A DNA stretch of 64,000 nucleotides from Anolis sagrei (GCF_037176765.1 NC_090021.1:54896953-54960952), one strand, 5' to 3'; shown: positions 1 to 10,668, numbered from the stretch's first letter. The notes: a model not told the origin generated them from the sequence alone. Translations and numbers: made by a program.

Positions 1-581
1 CTTTTTGCTTTGGCTCAGTAGGATGTCAATATAATGTGCACCCTAATTTTGACAAGGTAATTTAGTCAAAAAATATGAGCATTCGATTCGAGTAAATATC
101 TACAGTGGCAATCTCAACATTATCTATGCAAGTTTGGCACCAAATATGTGGATTTTGTTTGGGTTTTGTCCAATTTGGTTGGAAACAAAATTTAAATATT
201 GTTGATGTTACCTCAAAAGCCTTTATTCATTCATAACATGAGAAAAATCAACTGGGCAATAATGCGTAACTGTCCTAAGACAGGTGAAAAATCACAATGC
301 ATCTCTTTTCTGAAAAATCTGCAGACTTTAAATTGACATAAGACCTCTGCAAAGAAGTGTGAAATGTAGTCAATAAAGAAAGATCACTACACAACATTTT
401 AAAGGCTTGTTTTCCCTGCCAATAGCACCCTTTCTAGTAGTTATCTAAAATAATTTAAAAAATAATTTTTATCAATATGGAGCTTACCAAAATTGTTTTT
501 ATCTTTCTAGCTATAAAAGAAACATAATTAAAATCAGTAATAAATATGTTATATAAATTGAAATCTTCTTTATCCTATTAC

Positions 582-874
582 CTTCTTTCCATTAATAATC
601 TGGTCATCATAGGAAGAAATTTTTCCAAACGAATGAACCCAGTTGGTTCTTCTTCTTCTACCTAAACAATTATAATTTTTTTAAAAGTATGTATTTAAAT
701 GACACAATAGAAAACTGAAAGAAAAGCAAGTTGACTTGGAACTAGTCGATGGCTGCATGAAATATTAAAGACAGGGCAACGATCTTAGCGTTTTCCCATA
801 AACTCATGCTGGGAAATTTGGATGTATACTATGCAAGTAGAGAGAAATGAAGGGGAAAGAAGATAGTCATGATC

Positions 875-914
<40 letters not shown>

Positions 915-3900
915 GCAATTTTGTATACCGGTCTTCTCCCCTCTATCGGGGGACTTGGGCCGGTTTCCAACAATAAAATCACAAAACAATCATTAAAAAT
1001 ATGATATAACATATTCAATTAAAACGTTATAACAGCAAAATGCAATCACATAATAACAATGGTCAGTCGTCATAGTGAATTCATTGTCCATCATTCATCG
1101 TCATCTATCCGATCACAGAAATATTGATTCACTCGTCGAAAGCCAAACCCCATAGCCAGGTTTTCACCCGTTTTCTGAACGACAGAATGGAGGGGGCAGT
1201 TTTGATCTCCAGTGGGAGAGAGTTCCAGAGTCGAGGGGCCACCACCGAGAAGGCCCTGTCTCTCGTCCCCACCAGACGCTCCTGAGAGGCCGGTGGGACC
1301 GAGAGCAGGGCCCCTCCAGACGATCTTAACAACCTAGATGGTTCATAGGGGAGAATACGTTCGGATAGGTAAACTGGGCCGCCCTCCCTTTTTTCTGACT
1401 GGGCACAGGCATGCCTTATGCTTCTCCACATAAAATACATGGTTGCTTCTATGGAGAGTCTGGGTCAGTGTAGAAGATCCATGGAAGGAACACTTCCATG
1501 GGCTCACAGTGTGGGCCTCTTCTGCCTGTGTCTTAGTGGAACAGGATTAGGTTCCACGCATGGCTTTAGCAGTGGAAAGAAAGATTAGGCCTTTAAATCA
1601 GTGACTGGAAATGTGTTGCTCTCCAGATCTTTCTGGACTTTAGTTCTAAACTGCCCTGGTCAGCACCATCAAAGGTGAGGAATAATGCAAGCCACACTCT
1701 AACAACATCTGGTGTACACGTTCCCCATTCTTGCTATAGATCATTCTTAATTTAGAATCATTGGACTGGATGGCAATCCTGAGCCATCCAGTCCGATACC
1801 CTGCCAAGAAGCAGGAACATTGTATTCAAAGCACCCAGACAAATGGCCACACAGCCTCTGTTTAAACACTTCCAAAGAAAGGCCCTCCACCACACTCCAG
1901 GGCAGGGAGTTCCATGGCTGAACAGCTCTCGCAGTTAGGTTCTTTGTCCTTGTTTGCTCTTAAAAGCAAAAGCAAATTCTCAACATGCATTTCTTTCTAG
2001 GTTCCCTGTTCAGAAACTGTTCACTAATTGCCAGTTAAATCCTTAAATACAGTTTGGGACTTGGAATAGGAATATCTTGAAGCAAGGATAAGGACTCTTT
2101 CTCCTATGCAGGCAGGAGTCCAGCATGTGATAGTCTCTGCCACAACTGATGGTGGATGGAAAGGTAGGGAAAAGAGGACAATTTCCTGTAAAAAATTATA
2201 AAATAGAACCTGCAAAATATAAATTATGTAAACATCAACTACCTCTGCAAGCATATCATGTAGATCCCCCTCGCTTGGGCAACAGCCTAATGATCTAATG
2301 ATTGTGCCAATTTCCCTAAAAGAAAATATATTTGTTAGTAAATCCACAGTACAATATAAATGTTCTGATCAGTTATCTCCTCTCCTGTCAGTTCTGAATG
2401 ACCCACATCCACAGTGAACAGAAATACTCAACTTCATGAAAAAGTTTTCTGGGGTTGCAAGTGGCTACAGAGAAGGGGGAACAGGAAACCCTTTCTTTCC
2501 TTAAGTATTCTTCCATTCACTTATTGTAGGTCCCAAGCCACTTTTATTAAAAGTATATCAGGTTTATTCAGCACTCTGGTCTTGAGAGAGAATGTGAGTG
2601 CTCTTCAAAATAATTTTGTTAAATTCCAGTAATTTGGTAATACCACTATCCAACAAGATTAAAAACACAAAGTATTTGTTACTAGAACAAATGAAAATAC
2701 AGGAAAGGATTTGAGATCAGTGAAATAAACACTATGTGGAATAAGAAAACAGCCAAGTCAGTTTTGTTCCAAATATGGAAAATTCTCCTTTAATTATATT
2801 TATTAAAAATGTGCAGGCAGGGAAGTTGAGAAGCGGAAATTTGTTTCTTCATATCATAGATTTGCAAGGTTTAATAAATAACATACAACATAATCAAATA
2901 CAAGATAATTTTCAACCCCTAAATAATTATTAATGATTTCTGACAATAAAGGAGTTGTGCCACATAACCTTTTGTGGGTGACATGGGGGAATTTCTGTAA
3001 ATTAGACATCTTACATGGCATTTTTATGGCATATCAATGCATGGACAACGGCATTAGCAAGAAAACTGAGTAGATAAAAATAGCAAGAAGACACATTGAG
3101 GCAGAAGCGCTCTCAGTTAAGGCTTTTATGATTTGACTGCCTTGCCTCATGCACAAAAATTTATACACGTCCAGATTATGTCATTTACATTTGTACCCTG
3201 CTATGTTTTCTCCTGCTTTTCCTGTCTTTTTTTCTCCTGCCCACAGAAAATCTGTCAAGCAGAGGAAACATGGAATAGGTACATACTGTCTTTTGACAAG
3301 TACTGCTAAAAGCAGCCTTAAGCAACCATACTACTGTTTTATTGTCGTCTTCGTCCCGTCCCGTCCCGTCCCCCCCCCCCCCCCCCATATATATATAAAA
3401 AGTTAAAATTCTAGGAATATAAATCCTTACCTATCTCATCCTTGTAAATAAGAATTAAAAACATTTTTACCCTCACCAGATGAGGTGATGTTTAGGGAAA
3501 AATACATCCATTTTCAAGTGATTTTTTGCACAAACTGTTTTTGAGGAAAATATGACTGTTTCTGCTGTGTTATATGTTTTTAAGTGAAAATATATGCATT
3601 AGATAGTTTATCTGTATATTTTTACAATAAACAGTCTTGTTCCTCTGTCCTTGCTCAATGTGCATGTGTTTTTGCTTGACAAAAATGAAAGTATTAGTTT
3701 TGTACAGTGGGTTCTTTTGCAAAGGATTAGGGAATTAATCAGGAGAGATGAGTGTTCATCCTTTAACTTTCACCTAAGAAGCAAAAGACCTCGCTGAAAT
3801 TAGCACATTGTTTTTTGACAGAATATCCCAGTGTGTGCAGAAACTCATTCTCATAAAGGGTGAAAAATTTACCATTCTTATAAACTCTCCACGAATATAT

Positions 3901-6900
3901 TTCAGTTTACTACCTGCAAAATAGTACTGTTTTTAGACTTATAGTCTTATCATATAACGTATTGCAAGGATTACCTAGAATGATTACCTCTACAGAATAA
4001 CTAGTTTTCTTTCTTAGCCATTATAAATACTGATTTCTTACTGGAGCTATTAAATTTTGCAGCATTACCACTGTTTAAAACAGAAGGGGGCCAAATCTGG
4101 CTCTTCAGGGGTCACAATTTTTTGCTTTTACGAGACTTTATTCTCCGTTTCAAAAGGCTGAAATGCCTGTACAGCCTTGTTATAGAAAACAAAAGCTTTC
4201 AAATAAAATATACTGAAATCCTTTTGCTCTGGTATTTGAACATGGACACATCTGCCAATGAAACTGTAACTCCAACTTCTCTGAAGCTGAAATTAACCTT
4301 TGTGTTGAAGAAGGCTCTCTACTATTGGCCTAAAACATGGTGATATTTCTGAAAGAAAGTTCTTCCAAACCTGACATCCACAGTTTTGTTGCACTCATGG
4401 TCAAAAACTTCAAAAGCATCTGTTATTTTCTTTTGGATTTCTGCTACTGCAGATTCTGCAAAAGAAAAGAAAATGTGTATTTTAGAAATCAATAACAACT
4501 TCGGTTTTTACTTTTTCTGAAAACCCATAGCAGGGCAGTATTTTTATTAAGACAATTAAATGCAACAATTCTTTTTATTTATTTATTTACAGTATTTATA
4601 TTCCACCCTTCTCACCCTGAAGTGGAGTCAGGGCGGATCACAGAACACATATATGGCAAACATTCAATATTGGTTGTACAATGACAAGACAGACAACAGA
4701 GATATTTATTTAGGCTTTCCCATTATTTCGGCATCTTTGGAGGCTGTGCTCGGTTCCGGTCACAGGGGGGTGCTGTTGCTCCATCTCCTTGCCGGAGAAC
4801 ATTTTTCTTTGCTTCTAAACATCCTCCTTTATCTGAATGAAACTCCTTGCCTTAAAATACCTCCCCACTTTAATGCGATTCCTATTTATCTACTCACATA
4901 TTTGTTTTCAAACTGCTAAGTTGGCAGAAGCTGGGCTGAAAGGTCAGGAGTTCACCCTGATCCAGGCTTCGAACTATCAGCCTTCTGGTTGGCAAGATTT
5001 CTTGCAGCTTGCTGATTAACTTGCTGTGCTAGCCTGGTTAAAAAAGATCGACCTTTTTTGTTTTCTGGAACTGCTCATCCAGTTAGTATTAAGCAAAACT
5101 AGGAACTGTGATGCAATTTATATTCATTCTAATTCTTTTTTTAATGTCAGTCTGACTATGAATTTTGTTGTTTTAATCACTTTTTGGAAACTCAGATTTG
5201 GAATGGCTTTGGTATTTTTTTCCCAGTACAGTGAGTTTAGAATCAAACAAGATGTGATATTAAGCCCATCTATAGCCCTAACGTTCACAATTTCATGTAA
5301 TGCAAACTTGATCAGTTACTATGTGTTCGGAGTACATAGATTTTGTTCCATTCTTGTCCCTTGCCAAGATCTGAGTATAAACTATGGATCCCACACCAGT
5401 TATTTCTAATACACTAGAGCCAAATGTAGGTATGGTTCGAGAATGCCCACTAAAATAAAGGCTCAAGCCACTGCAAAGAGAAGACATGACTCCTACAACT
5501 CACAAGTAGTCTGCGATGGGGTAAAGAATTAATTTGCATGCACAGCTGACTACATCAACAGCATTGCTAGTATGGTCCTCAATATTGTTTCTCCAAAACT
5601 TAGAATACCTTAAAACTCTACATAGGGATGTACTGTTATTGATTTTAGAGAACCCTCAGCTTAACTGCATCCCTGAAATCCTGATCCTCTCAGAGCTTTT
5701 ATTCACAACACCTTTCACTTTTAAATTACATTAAACTTTGCCATAGACTTCAAGTGCACCTGATTAGTTTTTACGGATCCAAATCATGCCTATTGTATGA
5801 CTATTTTATGAGGTTCGCTATCTATATAGCTTATCATAAGATCCCTAGATCCCTGGCGAATATTAGACTTCATTAGTAAGTAATATGCATGTGTAGTCAC
5901 TTAATGATCGAGAGAGAGGAGTTTGAACAAAATTGCTATATGCAAATTTCCTTGTGTACCACAGTTCTCAAAGCAGTATACTTTATCTTAAAGGTCTTCC
6001 TCAAAAGATCATTGATATGCTTAGTGAAGGGAAGATAAGCCATCACCCTGGAGCGGGTATAGCAAGCAATTAGGTTTTTTTTAAAGAGTCTTACTTTGCT
6101 AGAACACATCATTCTAATACATTATAGCATCAGGAGATGTAGATATATTACTACAACAATCTCCCATCAAATCTCTCATGCTTACCTTTTGTCAACTATA
6201 GCCCTTCCAAAATGTCAGGTTGTTTTCCTATAGTTGGATGCACAGGGACAAGCATCTGCAGGGATCTTTAAAGGACCCCTGCAGATGATATTATTCTGCA
6301 TCTAGCTATAGGAAAAGAGCTGGATTTTTCTCTCTCATTAACTCCACACTACACATTTACAACAAGATACAGTTCTGCATCCACAGGTTCTACCATCAAC
6401 TGCTTTAAAATACACCATTATAATGTGTATATAATGTGACTTGATGATCCATGGGGATCCTAGGAGCCAACCCTAGCCAATAGCAAGGGCTCACTATAAT
6501 TCTAATTGGGCTACTATGATTCTAACCTATAGAACAAACTTTGGCCCTCCAGGTGTTTTGGACTCCAACTCCCACAATTCCTACCAGCCTAACAGCTGGA
6601 GAGTCAAAATTTGCCCATGCCTGCTATAGAATCCTGGGCTTTACAGTTTAGGGAGGAATATACAAAATTCTCAGCCAAGGGAGCTGTAGTCTCTTAAAGT
6701 AAAGGTAAAGGTTTCCCTTTGACGTTAAGTCTAGTCCAGTCCGACTCAGGGGGGTGGTGCTCATCTCCATTTCTAAGCTGAATAGCCGCAATGTCTGCAG
6801 ACGCCTCCTAGGTCATGTGGCTGGCAGGACTGCATGGAGTGCCGCTACATTCCCGCTGAAGCAGTACCTATTGATCTACTCACATTTGTATGTTTTCAAA

Positions 6901-9505
6901 TTGCTAGGTTGGCAGAAGCTGGGGCTAACAGTGGGAGCTCACCCCATCCCACAAATTCAAACAGCCGACCTTCTGGTCAGCAAGGTTTGCAGCTTTTGCA
7001 ATTTATCAGTTTAACTTGCTGCGCCACCGCAGCCTCGTACCAAACTATAAATCCCAAGATTCCACAGGATTAGAGTGAAAGATAGGGAGAAGTTACTCTA
7101 GGGGCCTTCTAGGTTAAAGAGTTGACCTTAAATATCATAGCAGGAGTTGAGCATCCTTGATTCATAATTCTTGAAATATTCCGCAATCCAAAACTGTCCA
7201 CAGATAGTGAAACCTTTCCTTTCTGTTGGTTCAGCTGAAAATGATAGGCCTTTCTTCTAGCATTTTCAGTATTTTAGCACAGTGCGTTAAAACCGGGGGT
7301 GCAAATGCAGAAGAGCCTGGCACATCCACCTTCACCGTCTGTTAGGAATTGTGGGAATTGAAGTCCAAAACACCCGGAGGGCCGAATTTTTCCCAGGCCT
7401 GGTGTAGATGCACCCTACCTTGCAGGCAGACGCCTCTGAGCAAATGAGGTTTCCCAAATCTTTTAAAACCCTCCTGCTTAGATACATCCTACCTCTGTTC
7501 ACCCCTCTGGGCACACAGAGGACTAGGCGACTTAGAAGGTGCTGAACAGACTGCGTTCTGGCACCACAAGATGCAGAGCCAACCTTCAGAAATGGGGCTA
7601 CAAAGTGGAATCCTCGACATGCGAGTGCAGAGAGGAGCAAACCACTGACCACCTGCTGCAATGCAACCTGAGCCCAGCCACATGCACAACGGAGGACCTT
7701 CTTGCAGCAACACCAGAAGCACTCCAAGTGGCCAGATACTGGTCAAAGGACATTTAATCAACTACCAAACTCACACATTTTGTATTTTCTCTGTTTATAT
7801 GTTTGCTTTGTTCTGTTAGAAATGTAATATAATTGACTGGCTGCCCTGACACGAGAAAATAAAACCCCCAGTATTTATTTTTAAAAAATTAATTTATTAC
7901 ATCTGGCTCAGCCATAAGGTTTCAAATTTTGTGTGTTATTGCTTATATGTGAGTTATATTAATTGTATTGTTTTATTTGCTTACTGCGTTGTTGTTTAAC
8001 TGATGTGTGGTTGGGCTTGGCCTCATGGAAGCCGCCCCGAGTCCCCTTGGGCAGGGTATAAATAAAGTTTTTATCATCATCATCATTACCATTGTCAATT
8101 ATCTGCCAGCTACCCAAAGGCCTGGTCCCATAACCACATTTTCAATTTCTTCCTGAAGGCGAGGAGGGATGTTACTGACCTGATTTCGCTCGGGAGCGAG
8201 TTCCACAGGTGGGGGGCCATCACCGAAAAGGCCCTGTCCCTCATCCCCGCCAAGTGTGTTTGCGACAAAGGCGGGGCCGAGAACAGGGCTTCCCCAGAAG
8301 ATCTTAAACTCTGAGGTGGGGCATAGAGGGAGATACGTTCGGACAGGTAAGCTGGGCCAGAGTCGTATAGGGCTTGAGTACCCAAAGGCCTGGTCCCATA
8401 ACCACATTTTCAATTTCCTCCTGAAGACGAGGAGGGATGTTATTGACCTGATTTCGCTCGGGAACAACTTCAACAGGTGGGGGGCCGTCACCGAGAAGAC
8501 CCTGTCCCTCATCCCCGCCAAGCGTGTTTGCACCAAAGGCGGGGCCGAGAGCAGAGCCTCCCCAGAAGATCTTAAACTTCGAGGTGGGACGCAGAGGGAG
8601 ATACGTTCGGACAGGTAAGCTGGGCCAGAGTCGTATAGGGCTTGAGTACCCAAAGGCCTGGCCCCATAATCACATTTTCAATTTTTTCCTTAAGGCAAGG
8701 AGGGTTCTTGTTGACCTGATTTCGCTGGGGAGTGAGTTCCACAGGCGAGTACATTAAGACAGGTAAGCCATATAGAGCTTTATAGGTCAAAACCAGCAGT
8801 TTGAATTGTGCTCGGAATTGGACCTGCACAACCTCTGAGGATGCTTGCCATACATGCAGGCGAAATGTCAGGAGAGAATGCTTCTAGAACATAGCCATAT
8901 AGCCCGAAAAACCTACAACAACCCAGTGATTCCAGCCATGACAGTCTTCAACAATAAATTGTCTACTTTTATGAAGAAATAGCCAAACAAATATTATTCT
9001 GTTTTAAATATTGTGCCATATTGTAATAACAATACATATACATGATCTGCTCACCTTTCAATGTATTTCCTAAGTGCCTATCAGAAAGTACCCCCTATTC
9101 TTTCCTGCATGCCATGAAGAGTGGAATCACTCTTATTCCATCACATAATAGAACTGTAATTGCATGGTTAGCCAATATGATGTCTTAAAACCCTTTTCCT
9201 TCCTGAGGGAGCGGCTACGTATTGTGCCTGCAGGGGAGTCGCGTGAGGAAGGAAGGAAGGCAGGGAGCCTGCGACAGAGGCCGCCATTCAGAGGAGGAGG
9301 GAAGCCATGCCATGTTCAAAGAAGCAGAAGGCCCGTTGCGAGGAGAAAGAGGGCGGCGGCGGGGAGTGGGCGATAACTAGGCCCGTGTTGCCTTCCCCTG
9401 GTCTTCCTCTCCTCTCCGTGCCATCTTATCCTTGTTTGAGCCGGGCTTACAAGACCAAAAAGGCTGCTTACCCGCGGCGGTGGCTTCTTTCTCCTCGGCC
9501 GCCAT
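582..9505 (-). CDS. EFCAB2: EFCAB2 (DRC8), first four coding exons; 3' part off the left edge
   Basis: Coding exons on the minus strand are 9505-9472, 4455-4371, 2315-2243 and 661-582 (34, 85, 73 and 80 nt). All junctions are GT-AG and the frame stays open for 90 residues plus two bases. The peptide begins MAAEEKEATAAE; residues 24-41 contain DAFEVFDHEC and end VDVRE, 40-51 read REIGTIIRSLGC, 57-64 LHDMLAE-like, 65-90 start VEEEEPTGFIR. This follows vertebrate EFCAB2 closely (recalled, not aligned). Residues 30-41 form an EF-hand loop with Asp1 and Glu12 kept but Lys where Gly6 is usual, so calcium binding is doubtful; the second EF-hand (about 65-76) is also degenerate. EFCAB2 is subunit 8 of the nexin-dynein regulatory complex in motile cilia and sperm tails. 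The remaining exons (about 70 residues in other species) should lie left of base 582. The start at 9505 keeps the frame into exon 2; an upstream ATG at 9531 does not. Confidence 0.93.
878..1440 (-). mobile_element. L2/CR1-like LINE, 3' end of ORF2 plus 3' UTR
   Basis: Reading the minus strand, an open frame ends a LINE-type C-terminus with LSERILPYEPSRLLRSSGG and RAFSVVAPRLWNSLPLEIKT, followed by a 3' UTR that ends in a TTTA microsatellite at 878-915. Many copies of the same tail occur in the window. 5'-truncated. Confidence 0.7.
1741..1975 (-). mobile_element. CR1 LINE 3' fragment
   Basis: On the minus strand the sequence matches the CR1 3' end seen more completely at 11815-12468 and 27445-27935, including the GGACTGGATGG motif. 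Decayed, in EFCAB2 intron 3. Confidence 0.55.
2316..4370 (-). other. EFCAB2 intron 2, no recognised repeat
   Basis: Apart from a CCCGT pentamer microsatellite and an 18-base C run at about 3355-3386, I recognise neither coding exon nor a repeat family in this 2 kb intron. Confidence 0.5.
4573..5035 (-). mobile_element. L2-like LINE tail joined to a Sauria/BovB-type 3' fragment
   Basis: 4573-4690 carries the TTTATTTATTT tail and CCACCCTTCTCACCCTGA motif of the L2-like 3' UTR. From about 4860 to 5035 the sequence matches the tRNA-like and middle part of the Sauria SINEs at 6696 and 13802 (CTACTCACAT, GGCAGAAGCTGGG). The middle (4690-4860) looks related to a BovB-like 3' end. Confidence 0.5.
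6223..6316. repeat. 94-bp foldback element, orphan
   Basis: Outer arms TTTTCCTATAG... and ...CTATAGGAAAA flank an inner pair CATCTGCAGGG and CCCCTGCAGATG. The whole segment can fold into one interrupted hairpin. No other copy is seen in the window and no clear target duplication. Confidence 0.6.
6537..6623. mobile_element. Short foldback MITE, family A
   Basis: Carries the family A arm (GGTGTTTTGGACTCCAACTC) and ends like TTTGCCCATGCCTG, as in the full copies at 9664 and 30335, with most of the interior lost. Confidence 0.55.
6696..7034 (-). mobile_element. Sauria-type SINE
   Basis: The minus strand reads a tRNA-like head with degenerate A and B boxes (next to 7034), a central region with CATGCAGTCCTGCCAGCC, and a tail GGGAAACCTTTACC related to BovB. 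It is one of two near full-length copies, in EFCAB2 intron 1. Confidence 0.75.
7141..7265. mobile_element. Tigger/pogo-like miniature element fragment
   Basis: GTTGAGCATCC, AATCCAAAACTGTCCACA and a following block match the longer copy at 44043-44360. Confidence 0.4.
7341..7403. mobile_element. Foldback MITE family A, half element
   Basis: TAGGAATTGTGGGAATTGAAG through CCAGGCCTGG is the right half of the palindromic family A. Confidence 0.55.
7497..7885 (+). mobile_element. Non-LTR retrotransposon (family V), C-terminal ORF end and 3' tail
   Basis: The plus strand encodes LNRLRSGTTRCRANLQKWGY, then CECREEQTTDHLLQC, a CCHC-like zinc-finger remnant typical of the C-terminus of some non-LTR polymerases, then a 3' end with CTGACACGAGAAAATAAA. 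Two further copies are on the minus strand at 24170-25390 and 54960-55560. I cannot place the clade with certainty. Confidence 0.65.
7905..8090 (+). mobile_element. L2-like LINE 3' UTR tail
   Basis: GGCTTGGCCTCATGGAAGCC, CGAGTCCCCTTGG and GTATAAATAAAG followed by an ATC microsatellite form the tail also seen at 51340-51635. Confidence 0.65.
8111..8835 (-). repeat. 268-bp tandem array of a LINE ORF C-terminus
   Basis: The unit starts TACCCAAAGGCCTGG at 8111, 8379 and 8647, an exact 268-base step. Units 1 and 2 are near identical over their length; unit 3 is internally shortened after about 8758. Each unit reads, on the minus strand, the L2-like end (PAYLSERISL, TRLAGMRDR, SEIRS). Since 268 is not a multiple of three, the array cannot stay in one frame. 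Confidence 0.9.
8834..8956 (+). mobile_element. Family C repeat (Penelope-like?), monomer with hammerhead-like core
   Basis: Contains CTCTGAGGATGC at 8833-8844, a hairpin GCTTGC/GCAGGC at 8843-8848 and 8856-8861, GAAA at 8862-8865 and TGTC at 8866-8869, then TTCTAGAACATAGCCATATA and the 3' end CCATGACAGTCTTCAACAAT. Three other copies are inverted dimers. Assignment to Penelope-like retroelements is inference. Confidence 0.5.
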
Positions 9506-9600
9506 GCCCTCGCCGCTTCAGGGGTCGCCATGGCAACGCAAAGGCGCGCTTTGGGCCTTGCTGCTCCTGAGGGCAGAAACTGGGGAAGGAGGGGTTTCCC
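9190..9600 (-). promoter_or_regulatory. EFCAB2: CpG-island promoter of EFCAB2
   Basis: The stretch is clearly richer in G+C and CpG than the surrounding AT-rich DNA and contains the first coding exon. It lies across the end of the EFCAB2 gene facing HNRNPU. No TATA box is evident near the start codon. The exact transcription start is not readable from sequence alone. Confidence 0.7.
9524..9537. promoter_or_regulatory. RFX X-box (GTCGCCATGGCAAC)
   Basis: The 14 bases fit the RFX consensus GTNRCC, 0-3 spacer bases, RGYAAC without mismatch (GTCGCC, AT, GGCAAC). The site ends 19 bases upstream of the EFCAB2 start codon. RFX factors are the conserved activators of ciliary genes and EFCAB2 is an axonemal protein, so site and gene agree. 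It overlaps an out-of-frame ATG on the minus strand. Binding itself is inferred. Confidence 0.7.
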
Positions 9601-9663
9601 GCCTTTTTCTTCCGAGTAGGCCTCTCTTTGGAAACGAAGGCTCCTTCTTTCTTTTAGATACAA

Positions 9664-9865
9664 CAGGCCTGGGCAAACTTGGGCTTTCCCTCCAAGTGTT
9701 TTGGACTTCAACTCCCATCATTCCTAACAGCTTCAGGTCCCTTTCTTTTCCCCCTCAGCCGCTTAAGCGGCTGAGGGGGAAAAGAAAAGGACCTGAAGCT
9801 GTTAGGAATGATGGGAGTTGAAGTCCAAAACACCTGGAGGGAAAGCCCAAGTTTGCCCAGGCCTG
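9664..9865. mobile_element. Foldback MITE family A, full palindrome, hAT-like
   Basis: The 202-base element begins CAGGCCTGGGCAAACTTGGG and ends with the reverse complement; the centre is CCGCTTAAGCGG. Flanking 8-mers AGATACAA and GGATACAG agree at six of eight positions, as expected for an aged 8-bp hAT duplication. No coding capacity. Confidence 0.8.
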
Positions 9866-9968
9866 GGATACAGTGACCCCCTGCTTTATGTGTTTTTATT
9901 CATTTTAAAATAGATATATTGTTATGTCTATGTTTTGTCCTTCCAAGCTTGCAACATTTTTTTACATA

Positions 9969-10075
9969 TGGGACAGAGGGATTGTGACTCTGAGGCTGAG
10001 AGAATGTGACTTGCCCAAAGTTACTCAATGGGCTTCCATGACCAAGGAAGGATCTGAACCCTGGTCTCTTAAGGG
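9969..10075 (-). mobile_element. tRNA-derived SINE (MIR-like), fragment
   Basis: GAGAATGTGACTTGCCCAAA and GGATCTGAACCCTGGTCTCT are the reverse of a tRNA-derived SINE head with a B-box-like GGTTCAGATCC. Better copies occur at 62393 (plus) and 15150 (minus). Confidence 0.5.
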
Positions 10076-10230
10076 CCCATCCACACAGCCCTATATCCCT
10101 GAGTATCAAGGCAGAAAATCCCACATTGTCTGAGTGTGGACTCACTCAGATAACCATGTTCAAAGCAGATATTGTGGGAATTTCTGCCTTGATATTCTGG
10201 GATATAGGGCTGTGTGGAAGGGCCCTCTGA
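10072..10230. mobile_element. Foldback MITE family B
   Basis: Terminal arms GGGCCCATCCACACAGCC and GGCTGTGTGGAAGGGCCC, with internal AAGGCAGAAAATCCCACA repeated in reverse. Further copies at 10669, 11493 and 22607. Confidence 0.7.
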
Positions 10231-10265
10231 CCCCTTTTCCATTGCCATATAATAATCCAGATTAT

Positions 10266-10544
10266 TATTTTCTTTCTTTCTTTTTGTCGTGTCAGGAGCA
10301 ACTTGAGAAACTGCAAGTCTCTTCTGGTGTAAGAGAATTGGCCGTCTGCAAGGACGTTGCCCAGGGGACGCCTGGATGATTTGATGCTTTTATCATCCTT
10401 CTGGGAGGCTTCTCTCATGTCCCCGCATGAGGAGCTGGAGCTGATAGAGGGAGCTCATTTACCTCTCCCCGGATTAGAACCTGCAACCTGTCGGTCTTCA
10501 GTCCTGCCGGCACAGGGGTTTAACCCACTGCGCCACCGGGGGCT
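10266..10544 (-). mobile_element. tRNA-derived SINE, second family (SINE-2), complete with TSD
   Basis: Minus strand: head AGCCCCCGGTGGCGCAGTGG, B-box-like GGTTCTAATCC, body and tail TTGCTCCTGACACGACAAAAA. Direct repeats ATCCAGATTAT flank it at 10255-10265 and 10545-10555. The target is a family B-like MITE, whose two halves lie either side. Confidence 0.8.
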
Positions 10545-10668
10545 ATCCAGATTATCTGCTCTGGATTATACGGCAGCGTAGACTCCAGTATAATCCAGTT
10601 CAAAGCAGAGCATGTGAAATTATCTGCTTTGAAAATGTGGATTATATGACAGTGCAGAAGTAGCCTGA

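Noticed and set aside
3355-3386. CCCGT repeats followed by an 18-base C run
   Set aside because: Ordinary microsatellite and homopolymer, possibly with assembly length error. The G run at about 62070 is similar.
8099-8653. 184-codon minus-strand open frame
   Set aside because: It results from reading through the tandem LINE units and is not a host gene.
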